The notes beneath the pieces were generated by a model. It was not told where the DNA came from. It searched no databases and was given only the letters and a program-made list of their open reading frames with translations. From contig JAWLEI010000001.1 in assembly GCA_041686195.1 (NCBI GenBank), positions 1 through 64,000 on the forward strand: a stretch of 64,000 bases of DNA, written 5' to 3'. Of the stretch, positions 8,692 through 16,018 are shown in pieces (the first letter of the stretch is position 1; every line of letters begins with the position of its first letter). The stretch is from Desulfovermiculus sp041686195. Lineage in GTDB: Bacteria > Desulfobacterota > Desulfovibrionia > Desulfovibrionales > Desulfothermaceae. The position numbers and the translations under genes are program-made.

Positions 8692-9513
8692 CTAGCGCTC
8701 AAGCCCGAAGAAAACCCGGGCATTGTGGCCAGTGTATTCCCAAACCCGGCCGATACTCTCTTCTCTCAATTCAGCCACTTTGCGGGCTGTAAAAACGGTG
8801 TAAGCAGGTTCGTTGCGCTTGCCCCGGTAAGGTTCAGGAGTTAAAAAAGGACAGTCCGTCTCCAGGACCATCCTGGAGGAAGGAATAACCTGGACTGCTT
8901 CCTGTAAGGCCTTTGCCTTGGGAAAGGTCACTGTCCCTGGGATTGATATCTGCCACCCCCTTTGTAAGATCTCACCGGCCAGGTCAGGCCCGCCCCCAAA
9001 ACAGTGCCAAATCAGGGGCCGCTGGGCAAACCCGGCCTGATCCAGGAGTTCAAGGGTTTCTTCTTCAGCATCCCGGGAGTGAATAACCACCGGCAGGTCC
9101 AAATCTCCAGCCAGCTTTAGTTGGGCCTGAAAGGCCTGCCGCTGCACATCATGGGGGGCATGATCCCGGAAATAATCCAGGCCGATCTCACCCAGGGCCT
9201 TGATTCTGTCGTCCGCCTGTATGGCTGATTGAATCCGGGCCAGGCTGTGATCGCTTACCTTCCGGGCCTCATGGGGATGGATCCCCAGAATGAAAAAGAC
9301 CTTTAAGTCATTGGCAAACAAGTCCTTATGATCTGCATAGGCATTGGGGCCCAAAAATACATTGCCGATAAACTCCACCCCTGCCCGGCGGGCCCGGTCC
9401 AGGATTTCAGGGGCATCCGCTGTAAGTTCCGGCAGGTCAATATGGGCGTGGGTATCCACCCCCTGCAGGGGTAGGGCCATGTTTTCCGGGCAAAGACGAG
9501 TCTGGTGTGACAT
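8692..9513 (-). CDS. TatD family metal-dependent deoxyribonuclease
   Basis: 273 residues, close to the usual 260-265. Metal-site motifs run in order: DTHAHID (N-terminal His pair), GEIGLDY (Glu), VIHSRDA (His), HCFGG (His) and ETDCPFL (Asp). The fold is a TIM-barrel amidohydrolase. Members act as 3'-5' exonucleases on DNA in repair or degradation, in the cytoplasm. The start is either ATG 9513 or ATG 9480; neither has a strong ribosome-binding site. Confidence 0.92.
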   Translation of the reverse strand: MSHQTRLCPENMALPLQGVDTHAHIDLPELTADAPEILDRARRAGVEFIGNVFLGPNAYADHKDLFANDLKVFFILGIHPHEARKVSDHSLARIQSAIQADDRIKALGEIGLDYFRDHAPHDVQRQAFQAQLKLAGDLDLPVVIHSRDAEEETLELLDQAGFAQRPLIWHCFGGGPDLAGEILQRGWQISIPGTVTFPKAKALQEAVQVIPSSRMVLETDCPFLTPEPYRGKRNEPAYTVFTARKVAELREESIGRVWEYTGHNARVFFGLER

Positions 9514-9562
9514 AAAAAAACCTGGTTGCAGTTTGCAGCATGATTGCCCTCAGGCAGGGCAC

Positions 9563-9594
9563 AAAAAAGGCCGGCATAAAGCCGGCCCTTTTTT
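9563..9594 (-). terminator. Bidirectional rho-independent terminator after the Hsp20 genes
   Basis: AAAAAAGGCCGGC (9563-9575), loop ATAAA, GCCGGCC(C)TTTTTT (9581-9594). A 7-bp GC stem flanked by A- and T-runs, able to terminate on either strand. It lies 27 bp past the end of the second Hsp20 gene and insulates it from tatD. Confidence 0.85.
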
Positions 9595-9621
9595 GCCTTT
9601 TTCCCCTGCTTTGTGCAAGCA

Positions 9622-9981
9622 TTACTCCTGCTGGATTTCGATCTTGCGCGGTCTGAGCTCTTCAGCCTTGGGCAAGTGCAGCCTGAGCAGCCCGTTTTTC
9701 AGATTGGCCTTGATGTTGTTTGCATCTACAGCATCTGAGAGAGTGAACTTACGTTCATAATGGACATTGCCGAACTCGTTCTCAATAAACCGTTCGTTGT
9801 CCTGAAAGGTATACGAAGTATCCGCTTCCACGGTCAGGGTATTCTTGTCTGCAGATATAACAAGATCTTCCCGCTTGACTCCAGGCATGTCCATGAGGAT
9901 ATAAAAAGCCTCGTTCTCTTGGAGGATATCCGCTGCCGGCCGAATACGAGGCAATTCTTTGTTCGTGCTGACTTCGGTCAT
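9622..9981 (-). CDS. Small heat shock protein, Hsp20/alpha-crystallin family (second gene)
   Basis: 119 residues. The alpha-crystallin domain spans about 15-105, with the DMPGVKREDLVI entry strand and the C-terminal NGLLRLHLPKAEE block, followed by a short tail containing a KIEIQQ (I-x-I-like) anchor. ATP-independent holdase that binds unfolding proteins in the cytoplasm. Start ATG 9981 follows GGGGGGAG by 5 nt, 14 bp after the preceding Hsp20 gene, so the two are co-transcribed. The paralogues differ clearly and may form mixed oligomers. Confidence 0.93.
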   Translation of the reverse strand: MTEVSTNKELPRIRPAADILQENEAFYILMDMPGVKREDLVISADKNTLTVEADTSYTFQDNERFIENEFGNVHYERKFTLSDAVDANNIKANLKNGLLRLHLPKAEELRPRKIEIQQE

Positions 9982-9995
9982 AATATCTCCCCCCT

Positions 9996-10409
9996 TTAGG
10001 CGGTTTCAATACTGATCTGCTTCGGCTTGACTTCTTCTGCCTTGGGCAGAGTTATCTCTAATAGGCCATCTTTCATTCGAGCACCGACCTTGTCTCGTTC
10101 AATCCTTACATTCAAGTTAATGATACGCTGAAAAGAACCTGTTGGCCTTTCCTGGCGGAAATAACGTCCCTGCTCTGTTTTTCGCTCACCTCTAATAATC
10201 AGGCTTTCATCAGAGAGAGTGACGTCAATATCTTCAATATTCATACCCGGAAGTTCAGCTCGGACATAAATGGTGCCTTCATCTTCGCTTATATTGAGTG
10301 GAGGATAAGCGAGTCTTCTTTGGCTTAGATTAACAGGATGCCAAAATTCATCAAACATCTTTTCTATGTTTCTTGGAAAATCATAAAGACTAGTAAAATC
10401 CAGTACCAT
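9996..10409 (-). CDS. Small heat shock protein, Hsp20/alpha-crystallin family (first gene)
   Basis: 137 residues. The N-terminal arm (1-40) includes DFPRNIEKMFDEFW, followed by an alpha-crystallin domain with AELPGMNIEDIDVTL and DGLLEITLPKAEEVKP, and a tail PKQISIE carrying the I-x-I motif. Holdase chaperone. The start ATG 10409 follows AGGAGGG by 7 nt. It is the first gene of the two-gene operon; the upstream 100 bp hold an inverted repeat that may be regulatory. Confidence 0.93.
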   Translation of the reverse strand: MVLDFTSLYDFPRNIEKMFDEFWHPVNLSQRRLAYPPLNISEDEGTIYVRAELPGMNIEDIDVTLSDESLIIRGERKTEQGRYFRQERPTGSFQRIINLNVRIERDKVGARMKDGLLEITLPKAEEVKPKQISIETA

Positions 10410-10480
10410 AGTTTTTCCCTCCTGTTTATACCCAACATATTATTATTCCCTATGTTAAGGGTAAAACTAAGCACTCTCTT

Positions 10481-10518
10481 CAGGGTGTCAATATTTGATT
10501 TTGATTTTTTTCACCCTG
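10481..10518 (-). promoter_or_regulatory. Inverted repeat and possible -35 box upstream of the Hsp20 operon
   Basis: CAGGGTG (10481-10487) and CACCCTG (10512-10518) are perfect 7-bp arms 24 bp apart. On the minus strand TTGACA (10491-10486) starts just inside the proximal arm; a 17-bp spacing leads only to the poor -10 AGTTTT. It is not a CIRCE element. Could be a heat-shock operator; weak evidence. Confidence 0.3.
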
Positions 10519-10554
10519 TTTTGTGCCAGGAGATGCAGAGCACTGTCCCGGACT

Positions 10555-10761
10555 TCAACCCTGTCCTGAGTGTTCATCTTTTTTGGGCCACACATCCAGA
10601 CCAATGGCTTCATCCACCAGCATGATAGGGATTTCGTCCCGGATGGGATAGACCACCTCACAGGCTCGGCAGATGAGGCCATCCTCTTGTGGGGTCAGTT
10701 CCAGATCACCTTTACATTCAGGGCAGACCAGTATATCAAGCAGCTCCTTGTTTAAAGCCAT
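10555..10761 (-). CDS. Trm112-like zinc-ribbon protein
   Basis: 68 residues from ATG 10761, preceded by GGGAGGACGT. The sequence LLDILVCPECKGDLEL with a second pair CRAC is the Trm112/UPF0434 zinc-ribbon pattern, ending in PIRDEIPIMLVDEA. Bacterial members are thought to be small accessory partners of methyltransferases or to bind zinc; no specific partner is visible here. Divergent from the PHP gene. Confidence 0.88.
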   Translation of the reverse strand: MALNKELLDILVCPECKGDLELTPQEDGLICRACEVVYPIRDEIPIMLVDEAIGLDVWPKKDEHSGQG

Positions 10762-10887
10762 ACGTCCTCCCAAAGGTTACATAGTTAAAAATTCATCCCC
10801 GATCAGGCCCTCCTTGCCAGCCGCAGCTCTGAGGCGTATACACAAAGGCTGGTCAAGGGACTGGCAAAGACGTGGAACAAGCTCATT

Positions 10888-11751
10888 ATGTCAGAAATCG
10901 ATCTGCATACCCACAGCACAGCCTCGGATGGGAGCCTGACTCCCAGCGAATTGGTCTCTGCCGGGAAAAAGGCCGGCCTGCGGGCCTTGGCTCTGACCGA
11001 TCACGACACCATCTCCGGTCTGGATATGGCCCTTCGGACCGGAAAAGAACGTGATCTGGAAGTTATACCCGGGTGCGAGCTCAGTGTGCACTGCTCACAC
11101 GGGTTTATGCATATCCTCGGCTTATGGGTCTCAACCCGGGCCTCTCGACTCCATGCCCTGCTGGACTGGATGCAGGAAAAACGCAGGCAGCGCAACCAAA
11201 AGATGCTGTCATCTCTTCGTTCTTTGGGTATAGCCATTGCGGAAAACGAAGTCAAAGCAGAAGCCAAAGGAGAAAGTGTTGGTCGGCCCCACCTAGCCCA
11301 GGTTCTAGTGCGCAAGGGAGTAGTGGACAGCCTGGAAGAGGCATTTACCCACTTCCTTGGTTCCACCGGTCAGGCCTACATCCCTAAGGTCAAGCTCACC
11401 GCCGGGCAGGCCATCTTGGCCTTAAAACACGATCAGGCCACCGTAATTCTGGCCCACCCGTATTCTCTGGATCTTGGGGCCACGGAATTGGCAACAGAGC
11501 TCAGCCGGCTCAAAGGTTTGGGCCTGGACGGTCTGGAAGTGTACTACCCGGAGCACACCCCGGAACAGACCAGGCTTTTTGCCCGCCTGGCCCGAGAGCA
11601 GAATCTTTTGATCAGCGGAGGTTCCGACTTCCACGGGCAGATCAAACCGGATATAGAGCTGGGGAGAGGTCGTGGCAACCTGGACTTGCCTTACACCTTG
11701 CTGGAAGATATCAAAATGGCCAGGCACAAGCAGGGACTCCCGGTAAGCTAA
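10888..11751 (+). CDS. PHP domain phosphoesterase (RNase AM / 3',5'-nucleoside bisphosphate phosphatase type)
   Basis: 287 residues. The PHP metal-binding motifs are DLHTHSTASDG near the N-terminus, TDHDT (about 37-41), GCELS (about 62-66) and GSDFHG in the C-terminal part. Length and motifs fit the YciV/TrpH subfamily, which removes phosphate from nucleoside 3',5'-bisphosphates and trims 5' RNA ends. Cytoplasmic. The ribosome-binding site is weak (GGAACAAGC). Confidence 0.87.
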   Translation: MSEIDLHTHSTASDGSLTPSELVSAGKKAGLRALALTDHDTISGLDMALRTGKERDLEVIPGCELSVHCSHGFMHILGLWVSTRASRLHALLDWMQEKRRQRNQKMLSSLRSLGIAIAENEVKAEAKGESVGRPHLAQVLVRKGVVDSLEEAFTHFLGSTGQAYIPKVKLTAGQAILALKHDQATVILAHPYSLDLGATELATELSRLKGLGLDGLEVYYPEHTPEQTRLFARLAREQNLLISGGSDFHGQIKPDIELGRGRGNLDLPYTLLEDIKMARHKQGLPVS

Positions 11752-11879
11752 TCTGATTTGTGGTCCACCCCAGTGCATTTGCTGTTACAATAAAATAGAT
11801 GAGAATATTGACTCCCGCTCATATGGAGCTCCAACCGGCTCCGGCCAGAAACTGGGCTGAAGCCTCCAAGCGCTGACTT

Positions 11880-13190
11880 ATGTCCACCCAAAACCGTCCC
11901 GAACTCCTGGCTCCGGTGGGAAATCCGGAACGTCTGGATACGGCCATAACCTACGGTGCAGATGCTGTGTATCTGGGTGGACCAGACCTGAATCTGCGGG
12001 CCCAGAGCATCGGTTTTTCCGGTCCGGAACTGGATCTGGCCCTGGAAAAGGCCCATGCCAGCAACCGGCGGGTCTATTACTGTGTAAACATTCTGCCCCG
12101 GCCGGATCAGATGCCCTTGGTCCAGGACCATCTGCGCACCCTTGCTGACAGGCCGATTGATGCACTGATAGCCGCCGACCCAGGGGTAGTTCTCCTGGCC
12201 CGGGATCTCTTGCCCCACATCCCTGTCCACTTGAGCACACAAGCTAATACTGCCAACGCCCAAGCCGCAGGTTTCTGGCAGTCCCAAGGCGTTACCCGGG
12301 TCAATCTGGCCCGGGAGCTGGACTTTAAAGGCATCCGGGCCATCCGCAGGGCTGAGCCCCATCTGGAACTGGAGGTCTTTGTCCATGGAGCAATGTGCAT
12401 GGCTGTGTCCGGCCGCTGCCATATGAGCGCCTATCTGACCCAGCGCTCGGCCAACCAGGGCAGGTGCACCCACCCCTGTCGTTTCCAGTATCGAACCATA
12501 TCCCTGGAAGAGGCCGAACGACCAGGTGAGTCCACCTGGGATCTGGCTTTGGGCCAGGAATATTCTTCCGTTCTGGCCAGTGAGGACCTGGCCTTGATCG
12601 ACTTTGTACCCTGGCTGGTCAAGGCCGGACTGGACAGCTTAAAAATCGAAGGCCGAATGAAAACCAGCTCCTACCTGGCCCAGGTGGTGGATGTATATGC
12701 CACAGCTTTGGCCGATGTGCGGGCCAAGACCTTCCGGCCCAGGCTCTATTGGCAGGAGCTGAAGCTGGCGACCAGCCGGCCCTTGTGCACCGGATTCTTT
12801 TTGCCTGGACGGAGGAAACGCCTTTTCACTCCGGCTCAAAATCAGCCTCAAGCCCCGGTTCTGGCTAAGATCACTCAAGCGGCAGGTGAAAGTGCATGGC
12901 GGGTCAGCGTGCGGCACAAATGGAATGCAGAGCAGGCAGTACAGATTCTGGTCCCCGGCCTTGGGCGTCCCGAGATCTCTCCTGCCAGCTACAAACTTGA
13001 AACTTTGACCGGAAACCAAACCGAAGTGCTCCATTCCGGGCAGGAGGGAATACTCCGCTCCGAGCATCCGGATCTTCGGCCCGGGTTTATGCTCCGTTTG
13101 CGTCCCATACACTGTGGCCGGTCGTCCGTTCAACCACTGCCTGAACCGCAGCCCAGCCATCCTTGCCCATATCCCACGAAAAATCGTTGA
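11880..13190 (+). CDS. U32 family protein, TrhP (YegQ)-like tRNA hydroxylation protein
   Basis: 436 residues. Begins ELLAPVGNPERLDTAITYGADAVYLGG and carries the U32 signature GAMCMAVSGRCHMSAYL, followed by further cysteines in the NQGRCTHPCRFQY block that may bind an iron-sulfur cluster. LKIEGRMK follows. This pattern is typical of TrhP, needed for prephenate-dependent 5-hydroxylation of U34 in tRNA; related U32 proteins act on 23S rRNA or are called collagenase-like peptidases. Its last 104 bp overlap the 3' end of mqnD on the other strand. The 128-bp upstream gap holds only the short palindrome TGGAGCTCCA (11824-11833). Confidence 0.85.
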   Translation: MSTQNRPELLAPVGNPERLDTAITYGADAVYLGGPDLNLRAQSIGFSGPELDLALEKAHASNRRVYYCVNILPRPDQMPLVQDHLRTLADRPIDALIAADPGVVLLARDLLPHIPVHLSTQANTANAQAAGFWQSQGVTRVNLARELDFKGIRAIRRAEPHLELEVFVHGAMCMAVSGRCHMSAYLTQRSANQGRCTHPCRFQYRTISLEEAERPGESTWDLALGQEYSSVLASEDLALIDFVPWLVKAGLDSLKIEGRMKTSSYLAQVVDVYATALADVRAKTFRPRLYWQELKLATSRPLCTGFFLPGRRKRLFTPAQNQPQAPVLAKITQAAGESAWRVSVRHKWNAEQAVQILVPGLGRPEISPASYKLETLTGNQTEVLHSGQEGILRSEHPDLRPGFMLRLRPIHCGRSSVQPLPEPQPSHPCPYPTKNR

Positions 13191-13908
13191 CAAAGGTCTG
13201 GATATGCTCCCGGATGGTCCGGGCGTCCATTTCCTGGGCCTGCTCCTGAATAAAAGGCCAGATCGCGGCCTCGTGCCTCCGGGCATAGTCCAGGCTGGCC
13301 CGGATTTTTTCTTCCATCCAGGCCGCAAAATCCAGCCCCAGGCTGCGGCGGACCACGATCCCGCCCAGGGGAATGGGCAGTCCGGTGTGTTCCTCCCACC
13401 AGGCCCCAAGATCCAAAACGAGATGCAGTCCATGTTCCGGATAAGTGAACCGGCCTTCGTGGATGATCACCCCGGCCTGGACCTCTCCCCGGGCCACTGC
13501 GGACATGATTTTGTCGTAGGGCATGACCTCCAACCGGCCCTGAAAACCCCCATGGGCCAAAAGGAGCATAAAGGCTGTGGTCAGCTTTCCGGGCACAGCA
13601 ATTGGTACATCGGTCAGATCCTTGATGTCCCGGCGCCGATCTGCAACCAGCAAAGGTCCGCACCCCCGCCCCAAGGCCCCGCCGCAGCTCAAAAGACGGT
13701 AATGCTCCTGAATCTGGGGGTAAACGGCCATGCTGATCTTGGCTACATCCAGCTCCTGTTGACAAACCGTTTCATTAAGCTCCTGAACATCGGCCAGGCG
13801 GGATTGAAAGGCATAAGGACGAAGATCAATCCGTTCCTGGAGCAGAGGGGCAAAAATATAGGTGTCGTTGGGGCAAGGAGAAATCCCCAGTTTCAGGGTC
13901 TGATTCAT
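13087..13908 (-). CDS. mqnD: 1,4-dihydroxy-6-naphthoate synthase (menaquinone, futalosine pathway)
   Basis: 273 residues from ATG 13908 (GGGGGG 7 nt upstream). The N-terminus LGISPCPNDTYIFAPL is the MqnD signature and the whole protein has the periplasmic-binding-protein-like fold of this enzyme, with GRGCGPLLVA and the VIIHEGRFTY block lining the site. It converts cyclic dehypoxanthinyl futalosine to 1,4-dihydroxy-6-naphthoate, a late menaquinone step. Divergent from the TetR-mqnE-mqnC-mqnA unit and overlapping the U32 gene at its 3' end. Confidence 0.95.
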   Translation of the reverse strand: MNQTLKLGISPCPNDTYIFAPLLQERIDLRPYAFQSRLADVQELNETVCQQELDVAKISMAVYPQIQEHYRLLSCGGALGRGCGPLLVADRRRDIKDLTDVPIAVPGKLTTAFMLLLAHGGFQGRLEVMPYDKIMSAVARGEVQAGVIIHEGRFTYPEHGLHLVLDLGAWWEEHTGLPIPLGGIVVRRSLGLDFAAWMEEKIRASLDYARRHEAAIWPFIQEQAQEMDARTIREHIQTFVNDFSWDMGKDGWAAVQAVVERTTGHSVWDANGA

Positions 13909-14017
13909 TGTGTTTCCCCCCGGGTACATGGATTATTCAATGTTTCGCTTTGCCGCTGGGCGCAGACACCCAGTTTGATCGAAAATAAAACTCACACATG
14001 CGTAGGCTGAATACATC

Positions 14018-14023
14018 TTGACA
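14018..14023 (+). promoter_or_regulatory. Possible -35 box (TTGACA) of the TetR-mqn operon
   Basis: TTGACA in the 178-bp divergent region. A 17-bp spacer puts the -10 at 14041-14046 (CAAGCA), a poor match that directly abuts the palindrome at 14044. A repressor bound to the palindrome would cover this site. Confidence 0.3.
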
Positions 14024-14043
14024 ACGTCTGCCTCCCATGGCAA

Positions 14044-14073
14044 GCATCTGATGACCACCTGGTCATCAGATGC
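14044..14073. promoter_or_regulatory. 30-bp perfect palindrome, candidate TetR operator
   Basis: GCATCTGATGACCA, centre CC, then TGGTCATCAGATGC: 14-bp perfect arms. It sits 135 bp from the mqnD start and 13 bp before the likely TetR start GTG 14087. Position and symmetry fit an autoregulatory TetR operator that could serve both transcription directions. Confidence 0.65.
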
Positions 14074-14086
14074 GGAGTTTATTCTT

Positions 14087-14830
14087 GTGAGCCAGAACCA
14101 TCCAAGAAATCCAGTGAATAATTGCCCCAGTGCTACCTTTTTGAGGATATCACCCCACAAGCAACAGGCCATTCTGGATGCGGCAATAACCGAGTTTGCC
14201 GCGTATGGCTACCATCAGGCCAGCATCAACCGCTTGGTGAACAATCTGGGAATCGCCAAGGGGTCCATATTTCAGTATTTCGGTAGCAAGCAGGGGCTTT
14301 TCGAACATGTCTTTGCCCAGGCCAAGGAGATTGTTTCCGAGCATCTGCGCTTCACCCGCGAGCACACCCGGGACAAGGACTTCTTTGCCCGGCTGTCCAC
14401 CATCGTAACCTCCGGCTTGGCCTTTGTCCGTGAGCATCCCGGGGTGTACCGGATGTATATGCACGTCTTGCGGGATGAACACCTGCCCGGCCGGGCCGCC
14501 TACCTCTTTGAAGTCAGAGCAGCTTCCCGGGCCTACCTGACTGGTCTTGTAGACCAGGGTTTGAGCAACAACGAACTGGACCCGAAACTGTCCCGGGAAT
14601 GGGCCGTTTTCTTCCTGGACGCCCTCCTGGACCGCTTTTTCCAGGCCATGTCCGAATCTGACCAGGAGGAGACGCTTCAAGATATTCCTCCGGGGCCGGA
14701 CCAGGAGCATATCCAGGCCTTGATCCGCTTTATCCGCAAAGGCTTGGGCCAGTGGGGAAGCCATATGTCAGCTTTGCCTCCGGCAAATCTGACATATTCT
14801 TGCCCCAAAGCGGGCAAAAAAAGAAATTAA
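14087..14830 (+). CDS. TetR/AcrR family transcriptional regulator
   Basis: About 247 residues from GTG 14087 (GGAG 9 nt upstream); TTG 14141 is an alternative. The open frame extends to 14018, but that would place the palindromic operator inside the gene. Helix-turn-helix at about 21-70 (ILDAAITEFAAYGY, then SINRLVNNLGIAKGSIFQYFGSKQGLF), followed by a ligand-binding helical domain. The last 20 or so codons (SALPPANLT onward) are read through repeat copy B, so the C-terminal tail is repeat-derived. Located between mqnD and mqnE; probably controls menaquinone synthesis, but the ligand is unknown. Confidence 0.88.
   Translation: MSQNHPRNPVNNCPSATFLRISPHKQQAILDAAITEFAAYGYHQASINRLVNNLGIAKGSIFQYFGSKQGLFEHVFAQAKEIVSEHLRFTREHTRDKDFFARLSTIVTSGLAFVREHPGVYRMYMHVLRDEHLPGRAAYLFEVRAASRAYLTGLVDQGLSNNELDPKLSREWAVFFLDALLDRFFQAMSESDQEETLQDIPPGPDQEHIQALIRFIRKGLGQWGSHMSALPPANLTYSCPKAGKKRN
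14769..14822 (+). repeat. Dispersed two-hairpin repeat, copy B (inside the TetR gene)
   Basis: Outer TCAG/CTGA stem around TTTGCC (14773-14778), TCC loop, GGCAAA (14782-14787); second hairpin TTGCCC (14800-14805) and GGGCAA (14812-14817). The copy is translated as the end of the TetR protein. Confidence 0.8.
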
Positions 14831-14864
14831 TATGAGAAACCAGCGGTCAATCAATGCAACATAC

Positions 14865-14900
14865 AAAATATCGTCCAGACCTCAGCCTGGACGATATTTT
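14865..14900 (+). promoter_or_regulatory. Perfect 14-bp hairpin abutting the mqnE ribosome-binding site
   Basis: AAAATATCGTCCAG (14865-14878), loop ACCTCAGC, CTGGACGATATTTT (14887-14900). GGAGG of mqnE starts at the next base and ATG follows at 14912. As the stem ends in TTTT it could act as an attenuator, a processing barrier after the TetR gene, or a structure controlling access to the ribosome-binding site. Confidence 0.7.
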
Positions 14901-14911
14901 GGAGGAAAATC

Positions 14912-16018
14912 ATGCTTTTAAACCAAGCCTTGCGCCAGAATAACTTGAACGGCATTGCCGACAAAGTAGAAGCTGGTGAACGTATCTCCCTGGAGGATGG
15001 ACAGGCCTTGTTCGACTGTCCTGATCCTGTGCTGGTCGGATCCCTGGCCCACTCCGCCCGGGTCAAACGGCACGGACTTCGAACCAGTTACGTGCTGAAC
15101 CAGCAGATCAACTACACCAATATCTGCGTCAACCAGTGCCGATTCTGCTCCTATCACCGCAAAAATGATCAAAAAGGGGCTTTTGAACTCAGCTTGGAGG
15201 ACATACGGCACAAGATAGAGGATCAGGCACAGATGCCTATAACTGAGGTACATATTGTGGGTGGATGTCATCCAGAGCTTGGCCTGGATTACTACGAGGC
15301 CATGCTTTCCACCATTCGTTCCCTGCGGCCGGATGTGGTCCTGAAGTGTTTTACTCCGGTGGAAATCGAACACTTTGCCCAGTTGGAAGGCATCTCCACC
15401 CATGAGGTCCTGCTCCGTTTGCGTCAGGCCGGTCTGGATATGATGGCCGGAGGAGGAGCGGAGATCTTTGCCCCTAATGTCCGGAGCCGAATCTGCCCGG
15501 AAAAGACATCCGGACAGCGATGGCTGGAGATATCCGGACAAGCCCACAGCTTGGGACTGAGGACCAATTGCACCATGCTCTTCGGCCACCTGGAGACCAG
15601 GCAGGACCGTGTGGAGCATTTGGACCTCCTTCGCACCCAGCAGGATGAAACCGGAGGCTTTGTCTGCTTCATCCCTCTCCCCTTTCAGACCAAAAATAAC
15701 CGCCTCTCGGACATCACCCCGCTGACCGGGGTAGAGGAACTCAAGACCATAGCCATTTCCAGGCTTATGCTGGATAATATCCCCCATATTAAAAGCTATT
15801 GGGTCATGCTGGGCTTGAAGCAGGCCCAGGCGGCCATGTTTTTTGGAGCCAACGACCTGGACGGAACTGTGGTCGAGGAAAAGATAGGGCACATGGCCGG
15901 GGCCGATTCACCCCAGACCCTGTCCAGACGTGAGCTGGAGGATATGATCCGGGGCTGCGGCCTTATTCCCCAGGAGAGGAATGGCTTTTTTAACCCGGTC
16001 CAGGGGTTGAGCCGATGA
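14912..16018 (+). CDS. mqnE: Aminofutalosine synthase (radical SAM)
   Basis: 368 residues. The CxxxCxxC motif at Cys72, Cys76 and Cys79 (CVNQCRFC) binds the radical-SAM 4Fe-4S cluster. The EVHIVGGCHPEL and GGGAEIF blocks are characteristic of the MqnE/CofH group. It joins 3-[(1-carboxyvinyl)oxy]benzoate with S-adenosylmethionine to give aminofutalosine, the second step of the pathway. Strong ribosome-binding site GGAGGAAAATC; its stop overlaps mqnC by ATGA. Confidence 0.95.
   Translation: MLLNQALRQNNLNGIADKVEAGERISLEDGQALFDCPDPVLVGSLAHSARVKRHGLRTSYVLNQQINYTNICVNQCRFCSYHRKNDQKGAFELSLEDIRHKIEDQAQMPITEVHIVGGCHPELGLDYYEAMLSTIRSLRPDVVLKCFTPVEIEHFAQLEGISTHEVLLRLRQAGLDMMAGGGAEIFAPNVRSRICPEKTSGQRWLEISGQAHSLGLRTNCTMLFGHLETRQDRVEHLDLLRTQQDETGGFVCFIPLPFQTKNNRLSDITPLTGVEELKTIAISRLMLDNIPHIKSYWVMLGLKQAQAAMFFGANDLDGTVVEEKIGHMAGADSPQTLSRRELEDMIRGCGLIPQERNGFFNPVQGLSR

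Noticed and set aside
10441..10500. CIRCE element for Hsp20 genes
   Set aside because: Only one half (GAGTGCTTAG) resembles the consensus; the other arm and 9-bp spacing are missing.
14018..14086. Longer TetR reading frame from TTG 14018
   Set aside because: It would start on the -35-like TTGACA and run across the palindrome; no ribosome-binding site.
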